NCBI RefSeq assembly: GCF_963678635.1
Contig: NC_087062.1
Coordinates: 40,976,672-41,040,671 of the forward strand
Length of the DNA: 64,000 bases
Direction of reading: 5' to 3'
From: Symsagittifera roscoffensis
Taxonomy: Eukaryota; Xenacoelomorpha; Acoela; Convolutidae
A program made the position numbers and the translations under genes. Position 1 is the stretch's first letter. Every line of letters begins with the position of its first letter. Shown here one piece after another: positions 1 to 12,115 of the stretch. The notes below the pieces were generated by a model. The model was not told the DNA's origin. It did not search any database and was given only the letters and a program-made list of their open reading frames with translations.

Positions 1-3000
1 CGAGTGATTTAGTAGCACGTAATTATCCACTTAATTAGGCGCCTGGTATCTAATATCAGATGATAGCTGCGGTCAGAGTCACGTAGTCGGCTAAATCTTT
101 TTAAAAATTCGATGAACATAATAAAGATTCTGATATATAGTCCTGATGGTTTTTCGCTTTTCTTTGAAAAAAATTCGTTGAAGTTAATTCAAAATTATTA
201 TTTTTTGGGAATTGAATTTATTTATTTTTTTTTTCAATTTAGTACACTTCCTTTGTTAATTGGGAGGTAAACTCAACTATCGAAGAGCAAAAGGGTAAAA
301 GTCACGAAAAACGAAATCGACTGTAAGTTCGAAAATGCAATTGAGTTTCAGCTTTCTCTGTGGAAAAAAAAAACTTTACGCAATAAAATCTTAACAAATT
401 GAGTTAATTCTATCATTGAAAGGGTCATCAAAACGTTGACTTTTGGCTCATCTTCGACTTTTCTGTAGCTCTATGTTTGCTCAGTTTTCTTTCGCAAAAG
501 TTGAACACATAAATGTACTGAAAAACAAGCAGAGCCAAAAATTTGTTTAGGTAATACAAATAAATGGATCTACAAATGGCTGTGCAACAGTATACCTTCC
601 GAAATGGCCTGTATTTTTGCAGCCGTACGAAAAAGTGTTTGACACTCTTTTAATTCAGCTCTTTTGATTAGCTTGTTACACTTTTGATTCAGTTGCAGTC
701 GTTTTTTTGCAATCTGATGCTACATTATTGTTCTCTGATGGTAAATCGATTAAAAAATTATCTCTGATTAATTTGAAAGGTTCAAATGGATTAGAGCCTA
801 AACTACATGCATTAAATCTCAATTTTTGGTCAAATTAGTGAATAGAGTTGCAAAAGCAAGTGTCGTATAATCGAAAACTAGACTTTTCCTATCAACACTT
901 TTTTACACACCTAAGAAACACGTGCGGTAACTTTTTTTTTCTCAAATGCATTGATATTACCTGAAATGGTTTTTCATTGGCTCCCATTGCCAGAAGATGA
1001 GGTTTTTTTTGTATTCAAATACCTTGTTCTATATACTAAAAGTTGTTCTGGGTTTCGTAATTGTTCTGATTATTAGCCATTTAGTTCGTAATTTTTCTGA
1101 TTATTGATCATTTGCTGTCTTCGTTTTTTAATGAGTGGTTTCAGCTTTATTTATTGTTTAAGTCACCTCATAAGGCATAGTTTTTGAGTAAAACTAATTT
1201 CTACGCATTTATGTGATTTAAGAGTCATGGGGTTTTAAAAAAATCGCCTTCAAACTTTTATAGCTTGTTGTTTTTTTATGAAAACAGTATTGCTGGCCTA
1301 ATTGCCGCTCGGTTAATGACTCCTAGAGTTTTTTTGAGGCTGTTTGCTTATACGACTCGAGAAAAACTAAAAAAACTTTTGATAATTCCTTTTATCGTAC
1401 AAGGCAAGGTTTGTCTAGTGTCGAAAGTCGAATTTGTTCCTTTATTGATCAATTACACTTTCCAGGCTCCTTGCCGCTTGCTCCACAATTTACGCTATTG
1501 CTTTTGGACCCATGAGAGTTCAAAAACGAGTCACAGCCGGACGCTGTTTTAGCATGTTTTTAGCATATAATTGAAGTTTTTTTTGGTGAATATATACTTA
1601 GTATTCAGACTATCGCTTGTCTGCTTGTTTTTTTTGGCTCAGTTGCGACATTCCAAATTAATTTGTGTTATAGTTATAAGCAATTTTCATTGTAGTTGCA
1701 AGTAATGTTGATTAACTCCTGTATTGTAGGTTTACTAACCCTGACTTATATAAATTGTGAATAATACATTTTATTCGGCCGGAACAATTTCGGATAATAT
1801 TTTTTCTGCCTAGTCATTTCTCTTTGTATCGCTAGAAGGACAAAAATTGCTTCGTGTTGTTTTGAATACTTCAGGTCGATTGTACTACTCCGGAAAAATG
1901 TAGTTGCGTTATTTCGTTTGTTGTTCAATTCAGCTGGGGTAATTTTTCTAATTCGAGCAACTCTGAGTATAATTGATGATCACCGATCGTTTTGTTCACT
2001 TTGCAGTTGCCAAATCTGATTTTCAGTAAGATAATTTTTACGCTTTCGATATTTTAAAAAATAATTTTTTTTTTTCATATAAAATAGTTTTGACTAAAGT
2101 TTTTATTGGCTCAGTGAAATCATTATGATTGTCCGAACGGCAAAAATTGATTAGTTTTTGAATTAAAATTCAGGCTGGCACTTTTTGTTTTACTTGTGGC
2201 AGCGGATGACTTGTAATCTGGAACTAGGCTATTTTCCCGTTAACAAATTTGCTTACGCTTTCTGCCGATATGCTCCGTTCTGACATGCTTAAAAGCTGTC
2301 ATGCTAATTTTCCCAAAATTGCAAAAAAAATCTTGATCGATTTGTGGCAGTAATTTTTTTCAAATTCAATTATTGCAAATTTGTAATTGTTCTGTATTTA
2401 TCAACTCAGACTTTTAATAATTTTATAAATCTTTTTTCTTCTGATTAAACGAGTTCGACGTATGTTATATCGGCTTAATACATTAATATCTCGCATTTTC
2501 AGGGCAAACTAATTTTTTTTGCATTTTTTGTATCATGAGGGATGGGTCGTAAAATTTTTACTGAAAAAACTTTATAGCTTCAATATTTGTTGTCTGCAAT
2601 TTCGGTTTCGGCGTAATGATGTTCGATCCAAGTTTTTTGCCTTAGCTGCTGCCCGGTCATTAGTTCTTAACAATAATTAGGGCTGTTTATGAAAATTTGA
2701 AATCGTCCGAGACAGTGTTATAAAATTTTTATGGATAGATTGTTTTGGACTTTTTTAGTTTCTCAGCTCTACCTATAAAGAAAGGACTTCATTATTTTTT
2801 TCTATACAATTACTTGTACTTCAAGGTTTTAAGTGTATTCCTAGTCAAAGCTACAGTTTTTGTTATGTCCATTTTAACGAAGGTGTACCCGAAATGTTTG
2901 CCGCTCCGTCATTTTCTCTCAACAATAAATAAGACTGTATGTGAAAATAATGAATTTCTTTCGAAACTGAATTATGGAATTTTTATAGATATAGTTTATA

Positions 3001-4692
3001 GTTTTTTGTAATTATTTCATTTTAGTTTTTCAGCTTTACTTATAAAAAAAACTTCCTAATTTTTTTCATTTTTTTCTTTTCAATATTTTGTATGGCAAAG
3101 TTTTAATTGTATTGCTAGTCAGCTTTTATTGCGCAAGTTCAATCGCAAATTGTTTTTTAAGTTTTTGCTTGTTTCAGGAGAGATGGGTCGTAGAAATTGT
3201 AATTTTACAAAAAATATATAGCTTGCTTCTATTTGATGTCTATACTTTGGTTTTCGGCTTAACGAGGGTTGACTTCAATTTTTGCTTCAGTAGCCGCTCG
3301 GTCATTGATTCGAAATGAATGTTAAGGCTGTTTAGGAACATCGTTCCAGGCAATTGTATAAATATTCTGTAGAATTTAGAAACTATTTTTTCAGCATGAA
3401 GTTTTCAAAAAAATATTTTTTTTTCAATTTTTTGTAATACACATTTTTAATTGTAGCGTTACTGTTGCGTATTTCCGCTTCGTTTTCGTCTAAAAAAACT
3501 TGAACGCTAAAAAAATTTAAAAAAACAGTTTTTTTATTTAATTTTATTTTTTCATTTACTTCTTAAAATTTAATTTGTCCTGGAGTGAAAAAACTGGGCA
3601 TTGAAACGTGCATTCTAATAAAATACGTTAAAATATAAGACACCATCTACCGTTGCTTTGGATGGTTTTACAGAAATAATTTCAAAACCAAGTGGAACAT
3701 TTTCGTGTTGAATTTTTTCAATCTCTTTCAGTATCTCTGTTTTTCAAGTTTTGCTGAATACTTAATTAATTGGTACGTTTTAAATCTGATGGCCCTTTAA
3801 AAAGCAAAAGAAAACTCGGTAAGGAATTGCACTGGTAGCATAGCAAGGGGCTTATTTTTCCGACTTTCAAAGAAAGTGACAAAAATTGTGCTCGTGCCTT
3901 TTCTCCTGACAAATTTCTACTTTTTATTGTTGTATTGAGCTCTAATTTATGAAGATATTCCATCTCTGCTCATCATTTTCGATAGAGTCAAAAGGAGATA
4001 AATTTTGCCAATACCGCTAATTTGCAACAATTCACGCGCGACATGTTTCGCGCTAATAAAGCGTAAGTGGAAAAAGCCGCGCTATTACCGTGTACACGGA
4101 GAATTATACTTACTTTTTTTGCTATGAGTGAAGCGTATCACTTTGTATTTTACATAAGCGTTTGTTTGTTATTTTTTTTCTAAAGCGAACACTCTTGTAG
4201 GAAAAGCTAAAAAGCAGACAGAACAATCATGAAGAAAAACTTGGATTGGTAAATCTACATTGCAAAGATTAAAATGTATGTTATTTTTCCAATAGTACCT
4301 TTTTGGTGTATTAAATTGACAGAAAAGTTCAATGAAACAAAGCTAATAATTTTTTTAAAACGAAGAAAACTCAAGGAGCGCTTAGGCTATTTAAAATATC
4401 AACTTTAATTTCTAATTTTGAAATTTTTTCAAAAAATTAATATCATTTTTCTGATAACTTGCGTTCATTGATTCTTGAAACTCTGTTTGCCATGGATTTC
4501 AGTCTAGTTTTGAGTCGAGCGAGCAAATCGAGCAATTTTGACTTATAATAGGTAAAAGGCTTGTATTTAAGCGATGATATTCTGCTTTACTACAGGAAAA
4601 CTGATTTTTTGAAACTTACTACAGCCTTCCTTTTTTAAATTGATTTTCTTTAATAAAGCATAAATTTCAAATTTTCTGTGCAAGTAATTTTG
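1..4692. repeat. Higher-order tandem repeat, copy A (4.7 kb)
   Basis: The sequence at base 1 recurs at 4693 and the two stretches stay collinear, so this is one unit of a tandem repeat with a period of about 4.69 kb. It probably continues left of the window. Inside the unit, older degenerate subrepeats share a core around a 'gccgctcggt' motif, seen near 1305, 2655, 2905 and 3295 at irregular spacing. Around 4017-4100 there is a segment homologous to the middle of HINE-like family 1, including the stem GCGCGA-N6-TCGCGC at 4036-4053. No convincing coding sequence is seen. The open frames are T-rich and are not kept intact between the two copies. Confidence 0.85.
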
Positions 4693-7600
4693 GCGAGTGA
4701 TTTAGTAGCACGTAATTATCCACTTAATTAGGCGCCTGGTATCTAATATCAGATGATAGCTGCGGTCAGAGTCACGTAGTCGGCTAAATCTTTTTAAAAA
4801 TTCGATGAACATAATAAAGATTCTGATATAGTCCTGATGGTTTTTCGCTTTTCTTTGAAAAAAAATTCGCTGAAGTTTATTCAAAATTATTTTTTTTTGG
4901 GAATTGAATTTTATTTTTTTTTTCAATTTAGTACACTTCCTTTGTTAATTGGGAGGTAAACTCAACTATCGAACAGCAAAAGGGTAAAAGTCACGAAAAA
5001 CGAAATCGACTGTAAGTTCGAAAATGCAATTGAGTTTCAGCTTTCTCTGTGGAAAAAAAAATTAACGCAAAAAAAATCTTAACAAATTGAGTTAATTCTA
5101 TCATTGAAAGGGTCATCAAAACGTTGACTTTTGGCTCATCTTCGACTTTTCTGTAGCTCTATGTTTGCTCAGTTTTCTTTCGCAAAAGTTGAACACATAA
5201 ATGTACTGAAAAACAAGCAGAGCCAAAAATTTGTTTAGGTAATACAAATAAATGGATCTACAAATGGCTGTGCAACAGTATACCTTCCGAAATGGCCTGG
5301 ATTTTTGCAGCCGTACGAAAAAGTGTTTGACACTCATTTAATTCAGCTCTTTTGATTAGCTTGTTACACTTTTGATTCAGTTACAGTTGCAGTCGTTTTT
5401 TTTTGCAATCTGATTCTACATTATTGTTCTCTGATGGTAAATCGATTAAAAAATTATCTTTGAATAATTTGAAAGGTTCAAATGGATTAGAGCCTAAACT
5501 ACATGCATTAAATCTCAATTTTTGGTCAAATTAGTGAATAGAATTGCAAGAGCAAGTGTCTTATAATCGAAAACTAGACTTTTCCTATCAACACTTTTTT
5601 ACACACCTAAGAAACACGTGCGGTAACTAACACGTATAGCAGGCTGAAATGCTTAAGTCTGGTAATCATAATGTAAGTATAATGTAAGTTTGCGTGGATT
5701 CGTGGTTTTTGTCTTAAATTTTGTCGACCCCAATGTTCTTTTTTTTCTCAAATGCATTGATATTACCTGAAATGGTTTTTCATTGGCTCCCATTGCCAGA
5801 ACATGAGGTTTTTTTTTGTATTCAAATACCTTGTAATATAACTTAAAGTTGTACTGGGTTTCGTAATTGTTCTGATTATTAGCCATTTAGTTCGTAAAGT
5901 TTCTGATTATTGATCATTTGCTGTCTTCGTTTTTTAATGAGTGGTTTCAGCTTGTGCTTTATTGTTTAAGTCACCTCATAGGGCATAGTTTTTGAGTAAA
6001 TCTAATTTCTACGCATTTATGTGATTTAAGAGTCATGGGGTTTTAAAAAAAATCGCCTTTAAACTTTTATAGCTTGTTTTTTTTATGAAAACAGTTTTGC
6101 TGGCCTAATTGCCGCTCGGTTAATGACTCCCAGGGTTTTTTTGAGGCTGTTCACTTATACGACAGCAGCAAACGTTAAGATTAAAATGTATGTTATTTTT
6201 CCAAAAGTACTTTGTTGGTGTATTAAATTGACAGAAAAGTTCAATGAAACAAAGCTAATAATTTTTTAAAACAAAGAAAACATTTATGAATTAATATTTG
6301 CAAAAAAAAGTTTAAATACAGTTTGCTCCAATTTTTTTGGTTTTCATTTTAGAAATAATTGTCAATATTTTGAGAAATGTTTCAGTTTTTTCTTTCAAAT
6401 GCTTATGAAAGCTCTTAAATATCTCTCGAATGCAGTTTTATTTTTTTGAGACCAATATTGAAAAATTCACTTGCGCCGCAAACTTTTTTAAAAAATTTGG
6501 AGCAATTTCGTTTTATCTCGCTCAGCACGATGTCATAGGGTATTGAACAGTTTGTCGAAAAATTAAACTGGTTAAAAATTTTTATTAATTGTTAAAATGT
6601 TTTGTTAGGTTAAAGTGTTTTGAGCCTAACTTTTTTTTTGATTATGAATGTCAATTCCATTTGCAAAAAGCTCACTGATTCAATTAGCCTTTCAAAATAG
6701 ACCTGTTTATATTATTAGATGGAGAAATAATCCGGTTAAAACCGACAAAATTGGCAATCCTAAACTAATTTTTCTCAAATTGTGTTGACGTCAGACAAAA
6801 AATACATTGTACTAGAACTAAAAGTTTTTCTGGGTTTCGTAATTGTTCTGATAATTAACCATTTAGTTCGTAATTTTTCTGATTAATGATCATTTGTTGT
6901 CTTAGTACTTTATTGAGTGGTTTCGGCTTATGTTTTTTTGCTTAAGTCACCTCCTCATAAGGCATAGTTTTTGAGTGAAAGTAATTTCTACGCATTTGTG
7001 TGATTTAATAGTCACGGGGTTTTAAAAAAATCGCCTTCAAACTTTTATAGCTTGTTTTTTTTTATGAAAACAGTTTTGCTGACCTAATTGCCGCTCGGTT
7101 AATGACTCCCAGAGTTTTTTTGAGGCTGTTTGCTTATACGACTCGAGAAAAACTAAAAAAAACTTTCGATAATTCCTTTTATCGTACAAGGCAAGGTTTG
7201 TCTAGTATCGAAAGTCGAATTTGTTCCTTTATTGATCAATTACACTTTCCAGGCTCCTTGCTGCTTACTCCAGAATTTACGCTGTTGCTTTTGAAACAAT
7301 GAGAGTTCAAAAACGAGTCAGAGCCGGACGCTGTTTTATTCAGCATGTTTTTAGCATATAATTGAAGTTTTTTTTGGTGAATATATACTGAGTATTCAGA
7401 CTATCGCTTGTCTTATTGCTTGTCTGCTTGTTTTTTTTTGGCTCAGTTGCGACATTCCAAATTAATTTGTGTTATAGTTATAAGCAATTTTCATTGTAGT
7501 TGCAAGTAATGTTGAATAACTCCTGTATTGTAGGTTTACTAACCCTAACTTATATAAATTGTGAATAATACATTTTATTCGGCCGGAACAATTTCGGATA

Positions 7601-9560
7601 ATATTTTTTCTGCCTAGTCATTTCTCTTTTTCTGCCTAGAAGGACAAAAATTGCTTCGTGTTGTTTTGAATACTTCAGGTCGATTGTACTACTCCGGAAA
7701 AATGTAGTTGCGTTATTTCGTTTGTTCTTCAATTCAGCTGGGGTAATTTTTCTAATTCGAGCAACTCTGAGTATAATTGATGATCACCGAATGATGATGT
7801 TCGATCCAAGTAATGATTCGGCGTAATGATGTTCGATCCAAGTTTTTTGCCTTAGCTGCTGCCCGGTCATTAGTTCTTAACAATAATTAGGGCTGTTTAT
7901 GAAAATTTGAAATCGTCCGAGACAGTGTTATAAAATTTTTATGGATAGATTGTTTTGGACTTTTTTAGTTTCTCAGCTCTACCTATAAAGAAAGGACTTC
8001 ATTATTTTTTTTCTATACAATAACTTGTACTTCAAGGTTTTAAGTGTATTCCTAGTCAAAGCTACAGTTTTTGTTATGTCCATTTTAACGAAGGTGTACC
8101 CGAATTGTTTGCTGCTCCGTCATTTTCTCTCAACAATAATTAAGATTTTGTGTGAAAATAATGAGTTTCTTTCGAAATTGAATTATGGAAATTTCATAGA
8201 TAGTTTTTTGTAATTGTTTCATTTTAGTTTTTCAGCTTTACTTATAAAAAAAACTTCCTAATTTTTTTCTTTTCAATATTTTGTATGGCAAAGTCTCAAT
8301 TGTATTGCTAGTCAACTTTTATTGCGCAAGTTCAATCGCAAATTTTTTAAAAAGTTTTTGCTTGTTTCAGGAGAGATGGGTCGTAGAAATTATAATTTTA
8401 AAAAAATATATAGCTTGCTTCTATTTGATGTCTATACTTTGGTTTTCGGCTTAACGATGGTCGACTTAAATTTTTGCTTTAGTAGCCGCTCGGTCATTGA
8501 TTCTAAATGAATGTTAAGGCTGTTTAGGAATATCGTGCCAGGCAATTGTATAAAAAATCTGTAGAATTTAGAAACTATTTTTTCAGCATGAAGTTTTCAA
8601 AAAAAATCTTTTTTTTTTCAATTTTTTATCATACAAAGTTTTAATTGTAGCGTTACTGTTGCGTATTTCTGCTTCGTTTTTGTGTAAAAAACTTGAACGC
8701 TAAAAAAATTATAAGAACAGTTTTTTATTTAATTTTATTTTTTCATTTATTTCTTAGAATTTAATTTGTCCTGGAGTGAAAAAACTGGGCATTGAAACGT
8801 GCATTCTAATAAAATACGTTAAATTATAAGACTCCATCTACGAGTGCTTTGGATGGTTTTACGGAAATAATTTCAAAACCAAGTAGAACATTTTCGTGTT
8901 GAATTTTTTCAATCTCTTTCAGTATCTCTGTTTTTCAAGTTTGCTGAATACTTAATTAATTGGTACGTTTTAAATCTGATGGCCCTTTAAAAAGCGAAAG
9001 AAAACTCGTTAAAGAATTGCACTGGTAGCATAGCAAGGGGCTTATTTTTCCGGTTTTCAAAGAAAGTGACAAAAATTGTGCTCGTGCCTTTTCTCCTGAC
9101 GAATTTCTACTTTTTAATGTTGTATTGAGCTCTAATTTATGAAGATATTCCATCTCTGCTCATCATTTTCCATAGAATCACAAGGAGATAAATTTTGCCA
9201 ATACCGCTAATTTGCAACAATTCACGCGCGACATGTTTCGCGCTAACAAAGCGTAAGTGGAAAAAGCCGCGCTATTACCGTGTACACGGAGAATTATACT
9301 TACTTTTTTTGCTATGAGTGAAGCGTATCACTTTGTATTTTACATAAGCGTTTGTTTGTTATTTTTTTTCTAAAGCGAACACTCTTGTAGGAAAAGCTAA
9401 AAAGCAGACAGAACAATCATGAACAAAAACTTGGATTGGTAAATCTACATTGCAAACGTTAAGATTAAAATGTATGTTATTTTTCCAAAAGTACCTTTTT
9501 GGTGAATTAAATTGACAGAAAAGTGCAATGAAACAAAGCTAAAAATTTTTTTAAAATAAA
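4693..9560. repeat. Higher-order tandem repeat, copy B
   Basis: This is the second copy of the 4.7-kb unit and follows copy A (1-4375) closely. Differences are visible by eye: an extra stretch of about 110 bp at 5625-5737, an inserted or duplicated segment of about 980 bp at 6166-7141, and a deletion of the part matching about 1985-2610, with a short duplicated junction at 7796-7843. It ends in a 9450-9900 segment that also resembles 6180-6620. The stem GCGCGA-N6-TCGCGC recurs at 9226-9243. No coding sequence is supported. Confidence 0.85.
6166..7141. repeat. Internal ~980-bp duplication within copy B
   Basis: The stretch at 6090-6165, ending in a 'gaggctgttcacttatacgac' type sequence, is repeated at 7072-7141. 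The DNA between starts with 'gcaaacgttaagatt', as at 9454 and, in a variant form, 4260. Copy B thus looped back to an earlier point of the unit, as expected for unequal exchange or template switching inside the tandem array. Confidence 0.6.
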
Positions 9561-11164
9561 GAAAACTTTTTTGAATTAATATTTGCAAAAAAAAATTTGA
9601 ATACAATTTGCTCCAATTATTTTGGTTTTCATTTTAGAAATTATTGTCAATCATTTGAAAAATGTTTCAGTTTTTTTTTGAAATGCTTATGAAAGCTCTT
9701 AAATATCTCTCGAATGCAGTTTTATTTTTTTGAGACCAATATTGAAAAATTCACTTCTGCCACAAATTTTTTTAAAAAATTTGGAGCAATTTCGTTTTAT
9801 CTCACTCGGCACGATGTCTTACGGTATAGAACAATTTGTAGAAAAAAAAACTGGTTGAAAATTTTCATTAATTGTGAAAATGTTTTGTTAAGTTAAAGTG
9901 TTTTGAGCCTAACATTTTTATGATTATGAATGTCAATTCCATTTGCAAAAAGCTCACTGGTTCAATTAGCCTTTTAAAATAGACCTGTTGATATTAATAG
10001 ATGGAGAAGTAATAATGTTAAAACCGACAAAATTGGTAACCATAAACTCATTTTTCTCAAATTGGGTTGACGTCAGACAAAAAAGATGGTTAAAAAAGTT
10101 GCTTAGGCGGTGCTGATTTCTTATTATCCGGACGGAACGAACAGAAATAGGAAAATTGAATGATCCTATCACAAAAAAAAATAATTCAATTTTCCTATTT
10201 TGGTTCCATTTTTGGTGAGTTTTTAACAAAAAAATGGCGAGCTCAAGAATTGCTTGAGCCAAACTACATAACTTTGCGAAATTGGGACCCAAACTGTGAT
10301 TCATAAATTGCTAGGCTGCAAAAACTCAATTTGTTATAAAAACGGGTATTTTTAAAAACTCAGTATAAAATCTCAATTTAATAATCTCAGTATTTTTAGC
10401 GAGGTTGTAGTTCCACTAAAACATTAATGGCTCTTTTATTTCCCCACCCCCGTCCAATTTCATTTTGATACGCTTATTTAAGAATCTAATAATGCAACGA
10501 AATAATGCTTGGTGAACAAACTGACAACTGTGAACAGATTCGTTCTTCATTTTCAGACAACACTGCTCGTAACAATGCCCATTTACACAAAAAAGTCATA
10601 AAAACTTTTGATTTAAAAAGTAGGGGAAATGGAGCAGAGCCAAAAAAAAAATTAAAAAAAAAACTTTTTTTTTATTTTTGTTAATTGCATGCTATTTTTT
10701 GTAGTTAAAACTTTGCAATGTAGTTAAGACCATAGCTCAAGTCAAATGAAAAAGCATCAAAACGCCCATGACTGTCTTGACTGTACCAGCAAGAACTGAA
10801 TATGCGGTTTTTTCTATACCAAAAGTGTGGGATAAAGAAATCAGTTCCGTCAATGAGTAAAATAAATCTCATGATTTAGCAGTTTTCTGCCCGGATTTCA
10901 CCCATTTAAACTCGAAAAATTAAGCGTTGGAATAAAACTGGAGGTGGCTGTGCACTTAGCGCTAAATGCTTCAACTTCAAAAACTATGCAAAAAAAAAAC
11001 AACCCTACGAGCTAAATCTTGTTGAGATTGAAAAAATTACATAACTGTTTACAAAAAAAAATCGTTTTGATAAACTTTTGGAATGAGGAAGCTAGATCTC
11101 AATTTTTACACTAGTAAAGCTTGTGTGATGCGATAGCATGAACTCTTTTTTTCCAATCTAACTC
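9561..11164. other. A+T-rich non-coding stretch
   Basis: This stretch has no recognisable gene. Its first 350 bases still resemble 6300-6780 of the upstream repeat. The only clear structure is the stem-loop at 10145-10200. Open frames on the minus strand near 9966-10304 run through that inverted repeat and are not credible proteins. Confidence 0.5.
10145..10200. repeat. Perfect 17-bp inverted repeat (stem-loop)
   Basis: AAATAGGAAAATTGAAT at 10145-10161 is exactly reverse-complementary to 10184-10200, with a 22-base A-rich loop. Weaker pairing extends outward, to GGAACGAA on the left and TTGGTTCC on the right. It may be the end of a foldback element. Confidence 0.6.
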
Positions 11165-11300
11165 GCAAACATTAGTATTCATTTTGAATGTTTTTTGCAG
11201 TATATGCATAAGATCAAAGACCAGCTCATCCGCCCCTGCCCAGTTTTGAACCCGCTTATTTTGTTGCGTGTCTCCTTCCCTACCTCTGCGCTACATATCC
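11165..11300 (-). mobile_element. tRNA-derived SINE-like element
   Basis: Read on the minus strand there is an A-box-like sequence, GTAGCGCAGAGGTAGGG (11294-11278), followed about 25 bases later by a B-box-like sequence, GGGTTCAAAAC (11253-11243). Order, spacing and sequence fit the internal RNA polymerase III promoter of a tRNA-derived SINE. A clean tRNA cloverleaf is not apparent, so this is not called as a functional tRNA. A 3' tail leads into an A-rich stretch at about 11200-11165. Target duplications were not identified. Confidence 0.55.
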
Positions 11301-11642
11301 ATGATACCTTTAAGCTAAAGTGATATTTGTAATATAATTTGTCTCGGATCTTATGCACATTAATCTTGTCTTGTCGGATAATATCCGATGTTTTTAATGA
11401 ACTTTTTGTATACTGGTTAAAATGCGTCCGCTCTACAAATTGAGGCATGTTAGTTGGTAAATGACTGGTACTGCCAATGACTTGTACTATCAAAATTACT
11501 GGTACTGCCAATGCGTCATTATTGGCTTGCGTCACTTAGCATTTATGTAGACTCATAATTAGCGTGCGTCACTTAAGAAATTATGTAGACTCAAAGGTTA
11601 AATCAGTTTTTCTGAGTATCGGTCATATTTTTGCTTGTGTAT

Positions 11643-11659
11643 GCGAAGTGCAACTTCGC
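11643..11659 (+). repeat. Family-3 hairpin, GCGAAGT-GCA-ACTTCGC
   Basis: A perfect 7-bp stem with a 3-base loop, followed by 'ctctgtaa'. It matches the layout of hairpins at 16278, 35031 and (reverse orientation) 50158, whose stems carry compensating changes. It is probably the 3' end signature of an interspersed repeat family. Confidence 0.6.
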
Positions 11660-11890
11660 CTCTGTAAAAAAACTTGTTTTAATACGAATTTAACTTTACT
11701 GCAGAGCTAATTGAATGCTAATTTTTCAGTAGCAGCATTTTAATTCAGGCACCAAGATAACCTCCACCAAATTTGACACAATGTTTCTTTTTTGAATAGC
11801 AATCAGTTACCAGTTTTTCGATATAGTTCCAGTATCTTTTCAATAGAAATGAGGTTTAAAAAGAGCTGAGAAAGGACGTCATTTTCTATC

Positions 11891-12018
11891 TTATTTCTGA
11901 GAATGATTGCGCATCTCATCCTGGGAGATCGGTTCCAACCTGTCGGCTTTGACAAACACTCCGTGATTGGGTAAGCACTGGAAGTATTTCACACCGTCAA
12001 CTGAGCCATCGTGTCGAC
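11891..12018 (-). CDS. KIF13B: KIF13B/Khc-73-like kinesin, last coding exon (C-terminal half of CAP-Gly)
   Basis: A splice acceptor (ATAATGTAG on the minus strand) precedes 12018. Two bases complete the split glycine codon from the 17178 exon, then 41 codons run to a TAA stop at 11893-11891. The peptide gives the second half of a CAP-Gly domain, DGSVDGVKYFQC then HGVFVKADRL, followed by a short polar tail. CAP-Gly domains bind EEY/F tails of tubulin and other microtubule proteins. In the KIF13B/Khc-73 kinesins the domain is at the extreme C-terminus, as here. The usual GKNDG signature is replaced by G-R-H-D-G across the junction, a visible deviation in the ligand-binding loop. A possible poly(A) signal, ATTAAA, lies at 11743-11738. 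The join to 17345-17178 rests on phase and domain continuity. Family assignment is good; the exact paralogue is inferred. Confidence 0.8.
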
Positions 12019-12115
12019 CTACATTATGTGAACGCACTTAATTTGTTACTTTCGTTTCTATTGTTTTATGGGTGATTTTAGGTTTTACCCCAATTCAAAT
12101 TATTCAGCTGTATTA
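12019..12115 (-). other. Start of the repeat-filled last intron
   Basis: The last intron runs from 17177 to 12019 (about 5.2 kb). This part holds the acceptor region with a T-rich tract. Most of the rest is the tandem duplication at 12116-14346. Confidence 0.6.

Noticed and set aside
2745..3318. Open frames in the 4.7-kb repeat, partly repeated in copy B
   Set aside because: Frames are broken or altered between the two copies although the DNA is otherwise similar, so there is no selection for protein.
11165..11300. A functional tRNA gene
   Set aside because: A- and B-box-like sequences are present, but no good cloverleaf or acceptor stem could be drawn.
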